A DNA stretch of 64,000 bases, taken from the NCBI RefSeq assembly GCF_024298845.1, contig NZ_CP101156.1:2418001-2482000 (forward strand), in the 5' to 3' direction. Positions 8,981 through 17,514 of this stretch are shown in pieces. Position 1 is the stretch's first letter. Every line of letters begins with the position of its first letter. Position numbers and translations under genes: made by a program. The notes beneath the pieces were generated by a model. The model did no database searches. It was not told the origin of the DNA and was given only the letters and a program-made list of their open reading frames with translations. The stretch comes from Natronosalvus amylolyticus (GTDB lineage Archaea > Halobacteriota > Halobacteria > Halobacteriales > Natrialbaceae).

Positions 8981-10624
8981 GTGAGCGACGATTCGGGCGA
9001 CTCGAGAGTGCCAAAGGACGAGGGCAACCCAGAGGAGGAGAGCGACACTGTCAATCATGGGGCCGAGAGTGACTCCGATACTGATACGCGCGATTCGATC
9101 ACGGAAGGCAGCCTGGTTCGTCCGCTCTTTCATCTCGCCTGGCCGATCGTCGTTATTCAGCTGTTGCAGGTAACGTACAACGTCGTCGACACGCTGTATC
9201 TCGGCCGCCTATCGGCTGAAGCCGTCGGCGCGATCAGCCTCGCCTTTCCCCTGATTTTTCTCCTGATAGCCGTGGCAGGCGGATTTACGACGGCCGGCGC
9301 AATCTTAGTCGCCCAGTACACCGGTGCCGAAGGCGATCGCTCGGCGGGACTGGTCGCCGGTCAGACGCTCTCGTTCGTCGCCATCCTCTCGGTGTTTATC
9401 GCCGTCGGAGGCTACTTTTACACCCGGCCAGCCCTCGAGTTGCTCCCGAGCGACCCAGACACGGCCGCGACCGTCATCCCGCTGGCGGCCGACTACATGG
9501 AGATTATCTTTCTCGGCATCCCCCTGATGTTCGGCTTTTTCGTCTTTTCAGCGCTGATGCGCGGCTACGGCGACACCCGCACCCCTATGGTCGTCATGAT
9601 CGTCTCGGTCGTGCTCAACGTCGTTCTCGACCCGTTCCTCATCTTCGGCTTTTCGAACAATCCGCTGTTCGTCTGGCTCGGCCTCGAGGGACTCGAGGCA
9701 ACCCTCCACGCTGGAGTGAGCTTCGACGGCTACGGTATCCAGGGAGCTGCACTGGCGACTATCCTCGCTCGAGGGGTTGCAACGGGGCTCGGCATCTGGC
9801 TGCTGTTCGCGACTGACCGTGGGCCCGACGTCACGGTTTCGCATCTGTGGCCCGATTTCGAGTTTATCGAGGATATCGTTCGCCTCGGCGTTCCGAGCAC
9901 CGTCGAACAGACCACGAGCGCGATGGCGATGATCACCCTGACGGCGATGGTAGTTACGTTCTCCCCGCCCGTCGTCGCCGCCTACGGCCTCGGCAATCGC
10001 CTGATATCGCTCGTGTTCTTACCCGCGATGGGGCTGGGGCGGGCTATCGATACGATGGTTGGCCAGAACCTGGGTGCCGACCGGGCCGACCGTGCCGCGC
10101 GGTCGGTCTGGCTGGCCGCCTCGACCGGAGCGGGCGTCATGCTCGTCGTCGCGGTCATCGCCGTCGCCTTCACCGAGCCCATCGTGAGCGTCTTCCTCGG
10201 GGACGTCCCCGACGCGCCGGCGACCATCGCCTACGGGGTCGAGTACGTCAGGATTCGGTCGGTCGAGTTCGCCTTTATCGGCGTCTCCCAGGTGATACTG
10301 GGTGCGTTCCGCGGCGCTGGAAACACGAAGACGGCGATGGTCATCTCGATGCTCACCCTCTGGATCGGTCGCGTCGGGAGCGTGCTCGTATTGGCCTTCT
10401 CCTGGTCGGTCACGGTACCCGGCGTGGGCCTCACGCTGTCGACGTTCGGCCTAGGCGCGACCGGCGTCTGGATCGGGATGGCGCTGGGGAACGTCCTCGG
10501 CGCCATCGTCGGCGTCGCCTGGTTCACCCGCGGCACCTGGAAAGAGAAGTACATTGAGGAGGACCCACTCGAGGACGAAACCGTCGGTGAGTCCGACCTC
10601 GAGGCCGCGGCCGTCGAAGAGTAA
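8981..10624 (+). CDS. MATE family efflux transporter
   Basis: A multidrug and toxin extrusion family antiporter with about 12 membrane helices in two MatE repeats. The first repeat opens with FHLAWPIVVIQLLQVTYNVVD and YLGRLSAEAVGAISLAFP; a second follows the cytoplasmic loop near DIVRLGVPSTVEQTTSAM. Members use cation gradients to export cationic or other small compounds. A charged N-terminal extension (about 40 residues) and an acidic C-terminus flank the core. I chose the in-frame GTG at 8981; a TTG at 8954 would add nine residues, and no ATG precedes the core. Length is about 547 residues. The gene is probably monocistronic. Confidence 0.9.
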   Translation: MSDDSGDSRVPKDEGNPEEESDTVNHGAESDSDTDTRDSITEGSLVRPLFHLAWPIVVIQLLQVTYNVVDTLYLGRLSAEAVGAISLAFPLIFLLIAVAGGFTTAGAILVAQYTGAEGDRSAGLVAGQTLSFVAILSVFIAVGGYFYTRPALELLPSDPDTAATVIPLAADYMEIIFLGIPLMFGFFVFSALMRGYGDTRTPMVVMIVSVVLNVVLDPFLIFGFSNNPLFVWLGLEGLEATLHAGVSFDGYGIQGAALATILARGVATGLGIWLLFATDRGPDVTVSHLWPDFEFIEDIVRLGVPSTVEQTTSAMAMITLTAMVVTFSPPVVAAYGLGNRLISLVFLPAMGLGRAIDTMVGQNLGADRADRAARSVWLAASTGAGVMLVVAVIAVAFTEPIVSVFLGDVPDAPATIAYGVEYVRIRSVEFAFIGVSQVILGAFRGAGNTKTAMVISMLTLWIGRVGSVLVLAFSWSVTVPGVGLTLSTFGLGATGVWIGMALGNVLGAIVGVAWFTRGTWKEKYIEEDPLEDETVGESDLEAAAVEE

Positions 10625-10695
10625 GGGATAGCTGGTCTTGTTGAAACCCTCAAGCGGTGATACTTTTCGCTCCTCGTGATGAATACAGAGCATGT

Positions 10696-11493
10696 ATGCA
10701 TCACTGGTCTCCGCGCGAGCCATTTAGCGCGTCCACCCTCGTCGTGATCGCACTCGTCGTGCTCCTCGCGGGAGCGGTCAACGGAGTCGCTGGCTTCGGC
10801 TTTGCCCTCGTCGGAACCATGGCGCTGTCGACCGTCCTCGAGCCAGCGACAGCCGTCGTGTTCATGATCGCTCCCATCCTCGCGGTGAACCTCTCGCTGG
10901 TGCGCGAGCTCTCGGCCTCGGAGGTACGCACGTGTGGGCGACGGTTTGGACCCCTGCTGCTGGCCGCAACCGCCGGGACGCTCGTCGGGATGTGGGCGCT
11001 CGAGTGGCTGCCCGCCTCGCCGTTGCGGGTCGGCCTCGGCCTGGTGACGCTGGCGTTCGTCGCGACGAACCAGCGAGTCGTGGCGATGCCGGGAGTCGCC
11101 GGGGTGAAAGACCGCTGTTTCGTCGAGTCGACTCGATGGATGACGGTCGTCGGCGGGCTCTCGGGACTGGTGTTTGGAGCGACCAACGTCGGCGTCCAGC
11201 TGGTCGCCTACCTGCGCAGTTGCAACCTCTCACACGGGTTGTTCGTCGGCGTGATCGCGATGGTGTTCGTCGGACTCAACGGTATTCGGGTCGTCGCCGC
11301 CGCGGCGCTCGGGCTGTACGAAGTGCAAGTCGCCTCGCTCTCACTGGCAGCCACCGTGCCAGCAGTGGGTGGTGTGGTGCTCGGTTCGCAGCTTCGACAT
11401 CGTCTCTCCGAGGGGTATCGCCGCCGCTTCGTGTTCGGTTTGCTCACGATCATCGGTGTTCGGTTGCTTCTCGGCGGATTCGGCGTGCTGTAG
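10696..11493 (+). CDS. Sulfite exporter TauE/SafE family membrane protein
   Basis: A 265-residue polytopic membrane protein with about eight hydrophobic helices arranged as two repeats. The pattern VVLLAGAVNGVAGFGFALVGTMAL near the N-terminus is the usual first repeat of TauE/SafE (formerly DUF81) proteins. These export sulfite, sulfonates or other organic anions; the substrate here is not evident. ATG at 10696 gives a normal-length protein; an in-frame GTG at 10657 would add a polar leader of 13 residues that is not needed. It follows the MATE gene by about 70 bases. Confidence 0.85.
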   Translation: MHHWSPREPFSASTLVVIALVVLLAGAVNGVAGFGFALVGTMALSTVLEPATAVVFMIAPILAVNLSLVRELSASEVRTCGRRFGPLLLAATAGTLVGMWALEWLPASPLRVGLGLVTLAFVATNQRVVAMPGVAGVKDRCFVESTRWMTVVGGLSGLVFGATNVGVQLVAYLRSCNLSHGLFVGVIAMVFVGLNGIRVVAAAALGLYEVQVASLSLAATVPAVGGVVLGSQLRHRLSEGYRRRFVFGLLTIIGVRLLLGGFGVL

Positions 11494-11547
11494 CGAGAGA
11501 GCGATAGGCAACGGCAAACCCCCAGGGCAGGCCAGCAAGCCCTCGAG

Positions 11548-11865
11548 TCAGAAACCCCGAAACACCACAACGGCGAGCACCCCACCACAGAGCGCCAGCA
11601 AGATGTTATCGGTTCGCCAGGCGATCACCACGACGACCGCAGCAGCTCCCCACTCGGCGGGACCCCCTGCTGCGAGTTCCGGTCCGAGAATCGCGATGAC
11701 GATGGCTCCCGGCAACACCGAAAGGCCGGCCTCGAGACGCTCACTCACCTCGAGACGGCTCAGAATCCAGAGGCCGCCAACCTTGGTCAGGTAGGTCAGG
11801 ACGGCCATCCCGAGGATGACGGCGACGACCAGTCCGTCGAGGGCGAAAGCATCCTCAGGAATCAA
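11548..11865 (-). CDS. azlD: AzlD domain protein, small subunit of branched-chain amino acid exporter
   Basis: A 105-residue hydrophobic protein with three or four membrane segments (DGLVVAVILGMAVLTYLTKVGGLWIL and two more). Size and order after azlC identify it as AzlD, the small partner of the LIV-E type branched-chain amino acid exporter. Its start overlaps the 3' end of azlC by 11 bases, so the two are translated together. It converges on the TauE/SafE gene. Confidence 0.9.
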   Translation of the reverse strand: MIPEDAFALDGLVVAVILGMAVLTYLTKVGGLWILSRLEVSERLEAGLSVLPGAIVIAILGPELAAGGPAEWGAAAVVVVIAWRTDNILLALCGGVLAVVVFRGF

Positions 11866-12658
11866 AGCGGATCACCTCGAGCAGTGCGGCCGTCAGCCCG
11901 CCGAGCAGGATGTACCACCGACCGGGGACGTATGCCGAGGCAACCAGCGCCGTCGCGAGCGCGACCAGCCACGGGACCAGCGTCGAGCGGCCGTCCCAGA
12001 GGTCGACCGCCAGCGCGAGGAAGACGGCCGCGAGGATGAAATCGAAGCCAAAACGGGCAGGGTCGCCGACAGCGTCACCCGCAAGTGCACCGACGACCGT
12101 CGAGAGGACCCAGAACGACCAGATGGCAATACCACTTCCCAGCAAGAACGCACCCCGGCCGGTGCCCGCCTGGAGGTCGCGAATCGTGAGCGCCCAGTTT
12201 TCGTCGGCCATCACGAACAGGCTGCCGTACACCTTCGTCGGCGACAGGTGTCGAAACCAGGGCTCGAGTGCCGCCCCCATCAACGAGTATCGCAGGTTGA
12301 CGGCGACGGTCGCAAAGAGGATGGCAGCGATCGGGATCGGATCTGCCCAGAGTTCGACCGCGATCAGCTGTGAGGCGCCGGCGACGACCGTGGCGCTCAT
12401 CAGTGTCGCCTCCGCAACGCTCAGCCCAGCCTGGTTGGCGATGACGCCGAAGGCGATGCCGTAGCCGGCGACGCCGAGAGCGACGGGGATGCACGTCAGA
12501 AAGCCGACGCGCAGTCCCTCGAGAGAGAACGTGACCGGCGACTCTCGCTGGATGACGCTCGTCTCCGCTTCCGACGACATCGTTTCGCCTACCGAGGATT
12601 CGTTTTCGTCAGCCGGGGACCCGTTTTCACTATTCTGGGACTCGTCTCGGTTGACCAT
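11855..12658 (-). CDS. azlC: AzlC family branched-chain amino acid exporter, large subunit
   Basis: A 267-residue membrane protein with the AzlC core starting near residue 50 (LRVGFLTCIPVALGVAGYGIAFGVIANQAG). It is preceded by a Glu/Ser-rich cytoplasmic extension not seen in most bacterial AzlC proteins. The conserved motif NLRYSLMGAAL is present. With AzlD it should export leucine, isoleucine, valine or analogues. I chose ATG 12658 (MVNRDES); another in-frame start ten residues upstream is possible, and starts further inside the polar extension cannot be excluded. Confidence 0.88.
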   Translation of the reverse strand: MVNRDESQNSENGSPADENESSVGETMSSEAETSVIQRESPVTFSLEGLRVGFLTCIPVALGVAGYGIAFGVIANQAGLSVAEATLMSATVVAGASQLIAVELWADPIPIAAILFATVAVNLRYSLMGAALEPWFRHLSPTKVYGSLFVMADENWALTIRDLQAGTGRGAFLLGSGIAIWSFWVLSTVVGALAGDAVGDPARFGFDFILAAVFLALAVDLWDGRSTLVPWLVALATALVASAYVPGRWYILLGGLTAALLEVIRFDS

Positions 12659-13069
12659 CGAAGGGTTCCCTCGAGTGGTTGGTGCCAACCTGAATAGGTG
12701 TCCCGGTTTACCCGACGAATCGGCGAGACTGTTCGACGATATGACTCACAAATATCGGTCTCGAGCAAGCCGGTTCCGTGTGAGTAGTACTCGAAAGATG
12801 GAAAACGAAGTCATAGTATTGCTTTCGTAGTATTTGATAGTACATTCGTATTCACGGGTATGAGCGGTCGCTGAAACTCGAGGAAAGCGGTACTGATACT
12901 CGAGAAAAGGAGCACCGATACTCGAGGAAAGAATCGTGATTGTTCGAGTGAAAATCGGGAGACGAAACCGATCAACGTGTGAGACAAACACACTGTCTGA
13001 CGTAGACTTAAGTGAATCCGGTTCAGTAGTACGCGCAGACACACTCACTGGTGTGCGGAGGACCCCAGG
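12659..13069. other. Gene-free interval upstream of oapA
   Basis: About 410 bases between the divergent azlC and oapA genes. It holds four 22-bp direct repeats (12872-12959, listed separately) and, nearer oapA, a TATA-like ACTTAAGT at about 13003-13010 that would place transcription start about 40 bases before the ATG. I see no convincing small gene. Confidence 0.6.
12872..12959. repeat. Four 22-bp tandem direct repeats upstream of oapA
   Basis: Units begin at 12872, 12894, 12916 and 12938. The shared core is GATACTCGAGGAAAG with one or a few changes per unit; the last is the most diverged. A constant 22-bp spacing puts each core on the same face of the helix two turns apart, as in iterons or multi-copy operator arrays. 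The array is 110-200 bases upstream of oapA. Confidence 0.75.
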
Positions 13070-15118
13070 ATGGGATTGTTTACAGGACTCAAAGATAGTA
13101 TCTCTCGCGTCACGGACCGGCTGTTTTCGGATCAGGAGCCAAAGCGAATCGGCATCTACGGGCCGCCAAACGCGGGAAAATGTCTGGCAGAAGGCGAGGA
13201 CGTGCTCCTCGCTGACGGGACGTACGAACCGATCGAATCGCTCTACGAGCGGGTTGCACGAGAAGAAAGCGACCCAGTCGACGTCAGCGACGAACCTCAC
13301 GAACGCTGGCTCGAGTGCAACGAGACGACGATTACCGTCCCGTCTGTGCGCGATGACCTTACAGTCGAGCCGAAGGAAGTGTCACACGTCTTCAGACAGC
13401 GGTACACCGGCCCGATGTACCGAATCAAGACCCGCCTCGGCCGTGAACTCACCGTTAGCCCCGAGCATCCGTTCATCTCGATGACCGCGGAGGGAGTAAC
13501 CGAACTCCCTGCCGAGGACCTCTCCGAGGGGACGGCGGTGGCGACGCTCGGCGAGTACACGCCAACGAGCGCGAACTATTCGCTCAAACCGAACGACGCT
13601 CTGTACGCAGATGGCGGAGCCGTCGTCTACGAATCGACCTACCACAATCCCAAACCGGTCACACCGCTGGAACTCGACCCGGCAGTCGGGCGATTCCTCG
13701 CACTGACGATTGCGGAAGCACAACACGATGCCCGGTCGATCGCCTTTGCGAACGATGACCCGGAACTCAGAGCCGAGTTCGAAGCAACCGCTCAGCGGTT
13801 CGGCATCGAAACGACGGCCTACGAGTACGACGACAAAACACCCATCGTCAAAGCCAACAGCCGTTCGCTCGTCGAGTATCTCAAAAAACTCGACTGTGAA
13901 CCGGCTTGTTCGGCCGAAAAACGGGTTCCACAGTCGATCCTCCTGGCCGACGACGAAACCGTCGCGGCGTTCTTGCGAGCCATGTTCGACTGTGAAGGAA
14001 GCGTCCAAGGAGCAGAGACGGATGCCCGAGGCCGGTATGTTACCATCTCGAGTGCGAGCCGTGAGCTCATCGTCGGGATCCAGATCCTGCTGTTGCGCTT
14101 TGGTATCGTTGGCAAAATCCGCGAGAAACGTCACGACGGAACGGACTACTACGAATTCTGTATCGGACGCAGTGACCAGCACCGGCGGTTCCAGGAGACG
14201 ATCGGCTTCGATTCGGAAGCGAAAGCGGATCGACTCGAGAAACTGTGTGCGGCCGGTTCGAGTCCAAACGTCCATACCCTCCCACTGATGGAGGAACTCG
14301 AGGACGCACGCGACGCCCTCGGAATGACCCAGGGAGCGTTTTACGGCGACAATAAACACGTTGCCAGAATGCGACGCCGGAACAGCATCTCGGTCGATCG
14401 ACTCGAAACGATGGCCGAAACACTCCCGGCTGTCGATGAAACCGAACTCGTACATCACATCGCCGACTCGACGCTCGAGTGGGACGAAGTCGTGTCCATC
14501 GAGACGGTCGACTACGACGGCTACATTTACGATCTGACGGTTGCGGACAACCACACGTTCGCCTCGAGTGAGGGACTGGTCGTCCACAACACGACGTTAG
14601 CCAATCGAATCGCACGTGACTGGACGGGCGACGCCATCGGGACGGAAAGTCACATTCCCCACGAAACACGACGGGCGCGCCGGAAGGAAAACGTCGAAAT
14701 CGAACGCAACGGCAAATCGGTGACCATCGACATCGTCGACACCCCCGGTGTGACGACCAAAGTCGACTACGAGGAGTTCACCGACGAGATGGACAAAGAC
14801 GACGCAATCAGACGCTCTCGAGAGGCGACCGAAGGGGTTGCCGAGGCCATGCACTGGCTCCGCGAGGACGTCGACGGCGTGATCTACGTACTCGACAGCG
14901 CTGAGGACCCGATCACGCAGGTCAACACCATGCTAATCGGCATCATCGAATCGCGGGACCTGCCCGTGTTGATCTTCGCGAACAAGATCGACCTCGAGGG
15001 GTCGAGCGTCAAGCGAATCGAAGACGCCTTCCCCCAGCACAAGACGGTGCCGCTATCGGCCAAAGAGGGAGACAACATGGACGAAGTGTACGAAAACATC
15101 GCGGAGTACTTCGGGTGA
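13070..15118 (+). CDS. oapA: OapA/ArvA Era-like GTPase interrupted by an intein
   Basis: A 682-codon precursor. Residues 1-37 and 508-682 are the GTPase extein (212 residues after splicing); residues 38-507 are an intein. G1 is split exactly as GPPNAGK / TTLANRI. Downstream are G3 DTPGV, G4 NKID and G5 SAK. This is the haloarchaeal origin-associated protein A, also known as ArvA, a small GTPase reported to be needed for extracellular vesicle formation. The host protein cannot bind GTP until the intein is removed, because the K-T pair of the P-loop is separated. It heads an operon with oapB and oapC (3-base and 8-base gaps). Reading frame is intact throughout. Confidence 0.92.
   Translation: MGLFTGLKDSISRVTDRLFSDQEPKRIGIYGPPNAGKCLAEGEDVLLADGTYEPIESLYERVAREESDPVDVSDEPHERWLECNETTITVPSVRDDLTVEPKEVSHVFRQRYTGPMYRIKTRLGRELTVSPEHPFISMTAEGVTELPAEDLSEGTAVATLGEYTPTSANYSLKPNDALYADGGAVVYESTYHNPKPVTPLELDPAVGRFLALTIAEAQHDARSIAFANDDPELRAEFEATAQRFGIETTAYEYDDKTPIVKANSRSLVEYLKKLDCEPACSAEKRVPQSILLADDETVAAFLRAMFDCEGSVQGAETDARGRYVTISSASRELIVGIQILLLRFGIVGKIREKRHDGTDYYEFCIGRSDQHRRFQETIGFDSEAKADRLEKLCAAGSSPNVHTLPLMEELEDARDALGMTQGAFYGDNKHVARMRRRNSISVDRLETMAETLPAVDETELVHHIADSTLEWDEVVSIETVDYDGYIYDLTVADNHTFASSEGLVVHNTTLANRIARDWTGDAIGTESHIPHETRRARRKENVEIERNGKSVTIDIVDTPGVTTKVDYEEFTDEMDKDDAIRRSREATEGVAEAMHWLREDVDGVIYVLDSAEDPITQVNTMLIGIIESRDLPVLIFANKIDLEGSSVKRIEDAFPQHKTVPLSAKEGDNMDEVYENIAEYFG
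13181..14590 (+). mobile_element. Intein in the P-loop of OapA, with LAGLIDADG-type endonuclease domain
   Basis: A 470-residue in-frame insertion. It starts with Cys (CLAEGEDVLLADG, block A), has block B (LTVSPEHPF with the T-x-x-H pattern), and ends with block F (YIYDLTVADNHTF) and block G (GLVVHN) followed by Thr as the +1 extein residue. Inside, FLALTIAEA and FLRAMFDCEGSV match the two LAGLIDADG helices, each keeping an acidic residue, although the first lacks the terminal Gly. So splicing residues look complete, and the homing endonuclease may be active. Base composition is like the host, suggesting an old or within-lineage acquisition. Confidence 0.93.
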
Positions 15119-15121
15119 ACC

Positions 15122-15520
15122 ATGCCTGAAGCTACTAACGCAGACGACGACCGCCGTGACGGCGTCCAGATCGACCTCATCAGCGGGGAGCGAATGGACG
15201 GCATGGCCAGTATGGAAAAGATTCGGATGATCCTCGACGGCGTTCACGACGGCAACATCGTGATCCTCGAGGAGGGACTGACGCCGGACGAAGAGAGCAA
15301 ACTGATCGAGGTGACGATGGCCGAGATCAGCCCGGACGAGTTCAACGGCATCGAAATCGAGACGTACCCGAAATCGAGCACGCGAGATTCCTCGTTGCTG
15401 GGTCGGATCATGGGCAACGACGAGACGCCGAAAAAGCTGACCGTGATCGGGCCGGCAAACCAGATCGAAACCTTGCACAAAGACGAGAACCTCATCAGTG
15501 CGCTTGTCTCGCGGAGTTAG
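15122..15520 (+). CDS. oapB: OapB/ArvB family protein (DUF2073)
   Basis: A 132-residue soluble protein. It begins with a short polar stretch, then GVQIDLISGERMDGM and a regular alpha/beta pattern that includes DGNIVILEEGLTPDEESKL, matching DUF2073. It always accompanies the OapA GTPase in haloarchaea, and its start lies three bases after the oapA stop. The biochemical role is unknown; co-translation with the GTPase suggests a direct partner. No catalytic motif is evident. Confidence 0.88.
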   Translation: MPEATNADDDRRDGVQIDLISGERMDGMASMEKIRMILDGVHDGNIVILEEGLTPDEESKLIEVTMAEISPDEFNGIEIETYPKSSTRDSSLLGRIMGNDETPKKLTVIGPANQIETLHKDENLISALVSRS

Positions 15521-15528
15521 TCAGACGA

Positions 15529-16344
15529 ATGCCACACCAGTGTACCAACTGCGACCGAACGTTTCCCGACGGCTCCAAGGAGATGCTGTCGGGCTGTCCC
15601 GACTGCGGCGGGAACAAGTTCCAGTTCGCGCCAGCCCAGTCCTCGAGTGCAGGCGGAGTGACGACACAGTCACAACCGAAATCGAGTACCGACGAGCGTT
15701 CGCGTGGAATCACCGACGGGCCCCCAGCGGAGTCGACGGCGGCGGGGGCTGATTCCAGTCAGAGCGAGACTGCGTTTCCAGAATGGCCGGATTCGGCCAG
15801 GCGTCCGGAAGACCGAAGCGGGGCCGATGGGCGGGCACCTGACCGGGAGAAGACGGTAGCTGAACACGCAGCACCCGATCGGATTCAGGAACCGGATTCG
15901 GGCGACCAACGAGCACGTGAGCCAGGGGACCAGCGTGAACGTGAATCGAAGGATCGGCGACCAGAGTCATCGAGCGATCAGTCAGTTCTCGATGGGCCTG
16001 TTGGACGCGAACACGACCAGCCCGAACAAGAAGACACGGCGCAGGCCAGTGCCCGGAGCGATATCGTCTCGAGTGACGAACTCCCACCAGTGACCGACAC
16101 ACCGAGTGAACCGGACTCGAGCGACGGCCGCGTCGTCAGCGAACCCGACTCGAACGATGAGCGACCGTCGCTCGAGGAGTTGCGCGAGGAACTCAACGAG
16201 CAGTTCGAGAGCATTAAAATCGTCCGCCCGGGCGAGTACGAACTGAACCTGATGGAGCTGTACAACCGCGAGGAGTACATCGTCTCCTTGCAGGAAGACG
16301 GTCGCTACGTCATCGACGTCCCGGATTCCTGGCGGGACGAGTAG
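15529..16344 (+). CDS. oapC: OapC/ArvC family zinc-ribbon protein
   Basis: A 271-residue protein with three parts: an N-terminal zinc ribbon (CTNC ... CPDCGG, residues 4-25), a long disordered linker rich in Asp, Glu, Ser, Arg and Pro (about 40-215), and a small conserved C-terminal domain (about 216-271) containing IKIVRPGEYELNLMELYNRE. The third gene of the oapABC operon, starting eight bases after oapB. The ribbon may bind nucleic acid or protein; its function is not established. The variable linker fits a tether between two conserved ends. Confidence 0.88.
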   Translation: MPHQCTNCDRTFPDGSKEMLSGCPDCGGNKFQFAPAQSSSAGGVTTQSQPKSSTDERSRGITDGPPAESTAAGADSSQSETAFPEWPDSARRPEDRSGADGRAPDREKTVAEHAAPDRIQEPDSGDQRAREPGDQRERESKDRRPESSSDQSVLDGPVGREHDQPEQEDTAQASARSDIVSSDELPPVTDTPSEPDSSDGRVVSEPDSNDERPSLEELREELNEQFESIKIVRPGEYELNLMELYNREEYIVSLQEDGRYVIDVPDSWRDE

Positions 16345-16380
16345 AAGAACACGATTTACCCCGTTAACGAGAGTTGTTCA

Positions 16381-16471
16381 CATACCCCTGTGTTTCGAGT
16401 GCAGACACCCATTCATGAACAAATATGTGGTTTTACTTTGGGATAAGTGTTCCAGTGGAAATAGAGGTTGG
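16381..16471. other. Inverted pair of ORB-like (Orc1/Cdc6-binding) motifs downstream of oapC
   Basis: On the minus strand 16406-16381 reads GCACTCGAAACACAGGGG, and on the plus strand 16449-16471 reads GTTCCAGTGGAAATAGAGG. Both resemble the haloarchaeal origin recognition box, whose core as I know it is close to TTCCAGTGGAAACAAAGGGG. The two are inverted with G-runs pointing outward around a 42-base A/T-rich middle. This is the same geometry as the clearer pair at 57.5-57.9 kb. It is only a pair and partly degenerate, so it may be a minor or decayed origin. Confidence 0.5.
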
Positions 16472-16602
16472 CCCGCGGCACATGATCCTTGAACCCGAGA
16501 GAACGACTCGAGGGGCCCGAGACAGTTTTCACACCGCAGTCGTCAGCCAGGCCGATAGTCGATACAGATGGATTTAAGCGACCTGACCGACGACGTGCGG
16601 GT

Positions 16603-16695
16603 ATGAGCACTGCAACGAAGGTCGTCGTAAGTACGATCGTTGTCTCGGCATTGCTGGCGCTGTTGCTTATCGCCCAATCGATCGTCGCTGCCTGA
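16603..16695 (+). CDS. 30-residue single-pass membrane peptide
   Basis: ATG 16603 starts a peptide with a short polar head (MSTATK) and one hydrophobic helix (VVVSTIVVSALLALLLIA), ending at TGA 16693-16695. The stop overlaps the ATG of the next gene (TGATG), so the two are translationally coupled. TTTAAG at 16572-16577 is well placed as a TATA element for a nearly leaderless transcript. Function is unknown. The coupling and the clean membrane helix argue that it is a real gene and not a chance frame. Confidence 0.7.
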   Translation: MSTATKVVVSTIVVSALLALLLIAQSIVAA

Positions 16696-17480
16696 TGTTC
16701 GAGGAACGCCAGCTCTCTTCGGCGGTCGACGCCGTTCGAGAGACCTATGCACCCGACGTCCGCGTTTTCGACGTCGGACAGGACTTCGAAACGCTCCCGC
16801 CAGCCCAGGCCACCGATCTCGGCCTCTTCGTCGAGGGCCTCGAGCCAGCGAGCTACCCCGACGACTGGCTGCCAGTGGACGCCCCCCAGCTCCTGGTCCG
16901 GTACGCCGGCAGTGACTTCACGATCGGGATGCCCGGTGACGGGAGCGTGGTCTGGACTCGTCAGACGGAGCCGCCCGTCGTCCTCGTCAAACCGCGCGTA
17001 CAGGGCTCACCCGAGTCGTTCATTGACTTCTTGCTTGCCGAAGCGATCGTTACCTGTTCGCTCGAGGTCCCCGAACACTTCCTGGGGTTTTTCGAAGCGG
17101 ACTATCGTGCGCTCGACGAGGCCGTTCCCCTCGACCCGGCCGACACCTACCAGATCGCCGCCGCGCTGTACGACGCCTGGGTTGGCATTCGGACCCGACC
17201 CGTGTTCGAAGCCTGGGAGTCGACACACCCAGCGCTGTTCGACGCGTGGGAAGACGCCGGCAATCGCCTCGAGGGACGCGTCAGCGGACTCCCAGGGGCG
17301 GTCGCCCGCGGGGAGACGAGCTTCGGGGATGGAACCGAACTCGCCTGTGCTGCCGTCAAACACGGGCTCGAGTTGCCGGCCCCGTTCGCGGCCCTCGATA
17401 CGGACGCCTACCGCGAGCACGGCTCGTCGTACGCGGTTCGATGGGCCGAAAAGACGTTCGCAGCTCTGGCAGAGGAGTAG
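16695..17480 (+). CDS. Conserved haloarchaeal hypothetical protein (possibly DUF7089)
   Basis: A 261-residue soluble, acidic protein with no motif I recognise. The first half has a mixed alpha/beta pattern (LLVRYAGSDFTIGMPGDGSVVW), and the second half is helical with many Trp and Ala. It may belong to the haloarchaeal family DUF7089, since the next gene looks like DUF7090 and I recall these as neighbours; I cannot verify this. Its ATG overlaps the stop of the 30-residue membrane peptide. It converges on the 17515-18099 gene. Confidence 0.75.
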   Translation: MFEERQLSSAVDAVRETYAPDVRVFDVGQDFETLPPAQATDLGLFVEGLEPASYPDDWLPVDAPQLLVRYAGSDFTIGMPGDGSVVWTRQTEPPVVLVKPRVQGSPESFIDFLLAEAIVTCSLEVPEHFLGFFEADYRALDEAVPLDPADTYQIAAALYDAWVGIRTRPVFEAWESTHPALFDAWEDAGNRLEGRVSGLPGAVARGETSFGDGTELACAAVKHGLELPAPFAALDTDAYREHGSSYAVRWAEKTFAALAEE

Positions 17481-17514
17481 TGTCGTCCCGCTCGAATAGG
17501 ACCGCCAAGAAGTT

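Noticed and set aside
13181-14590. Frameshift or two-gene explanation for the long OapA frame
   Set aside because: The frame is open throughout, and the insertion has intein start, end and internal motifs at the exact GKT boundary.
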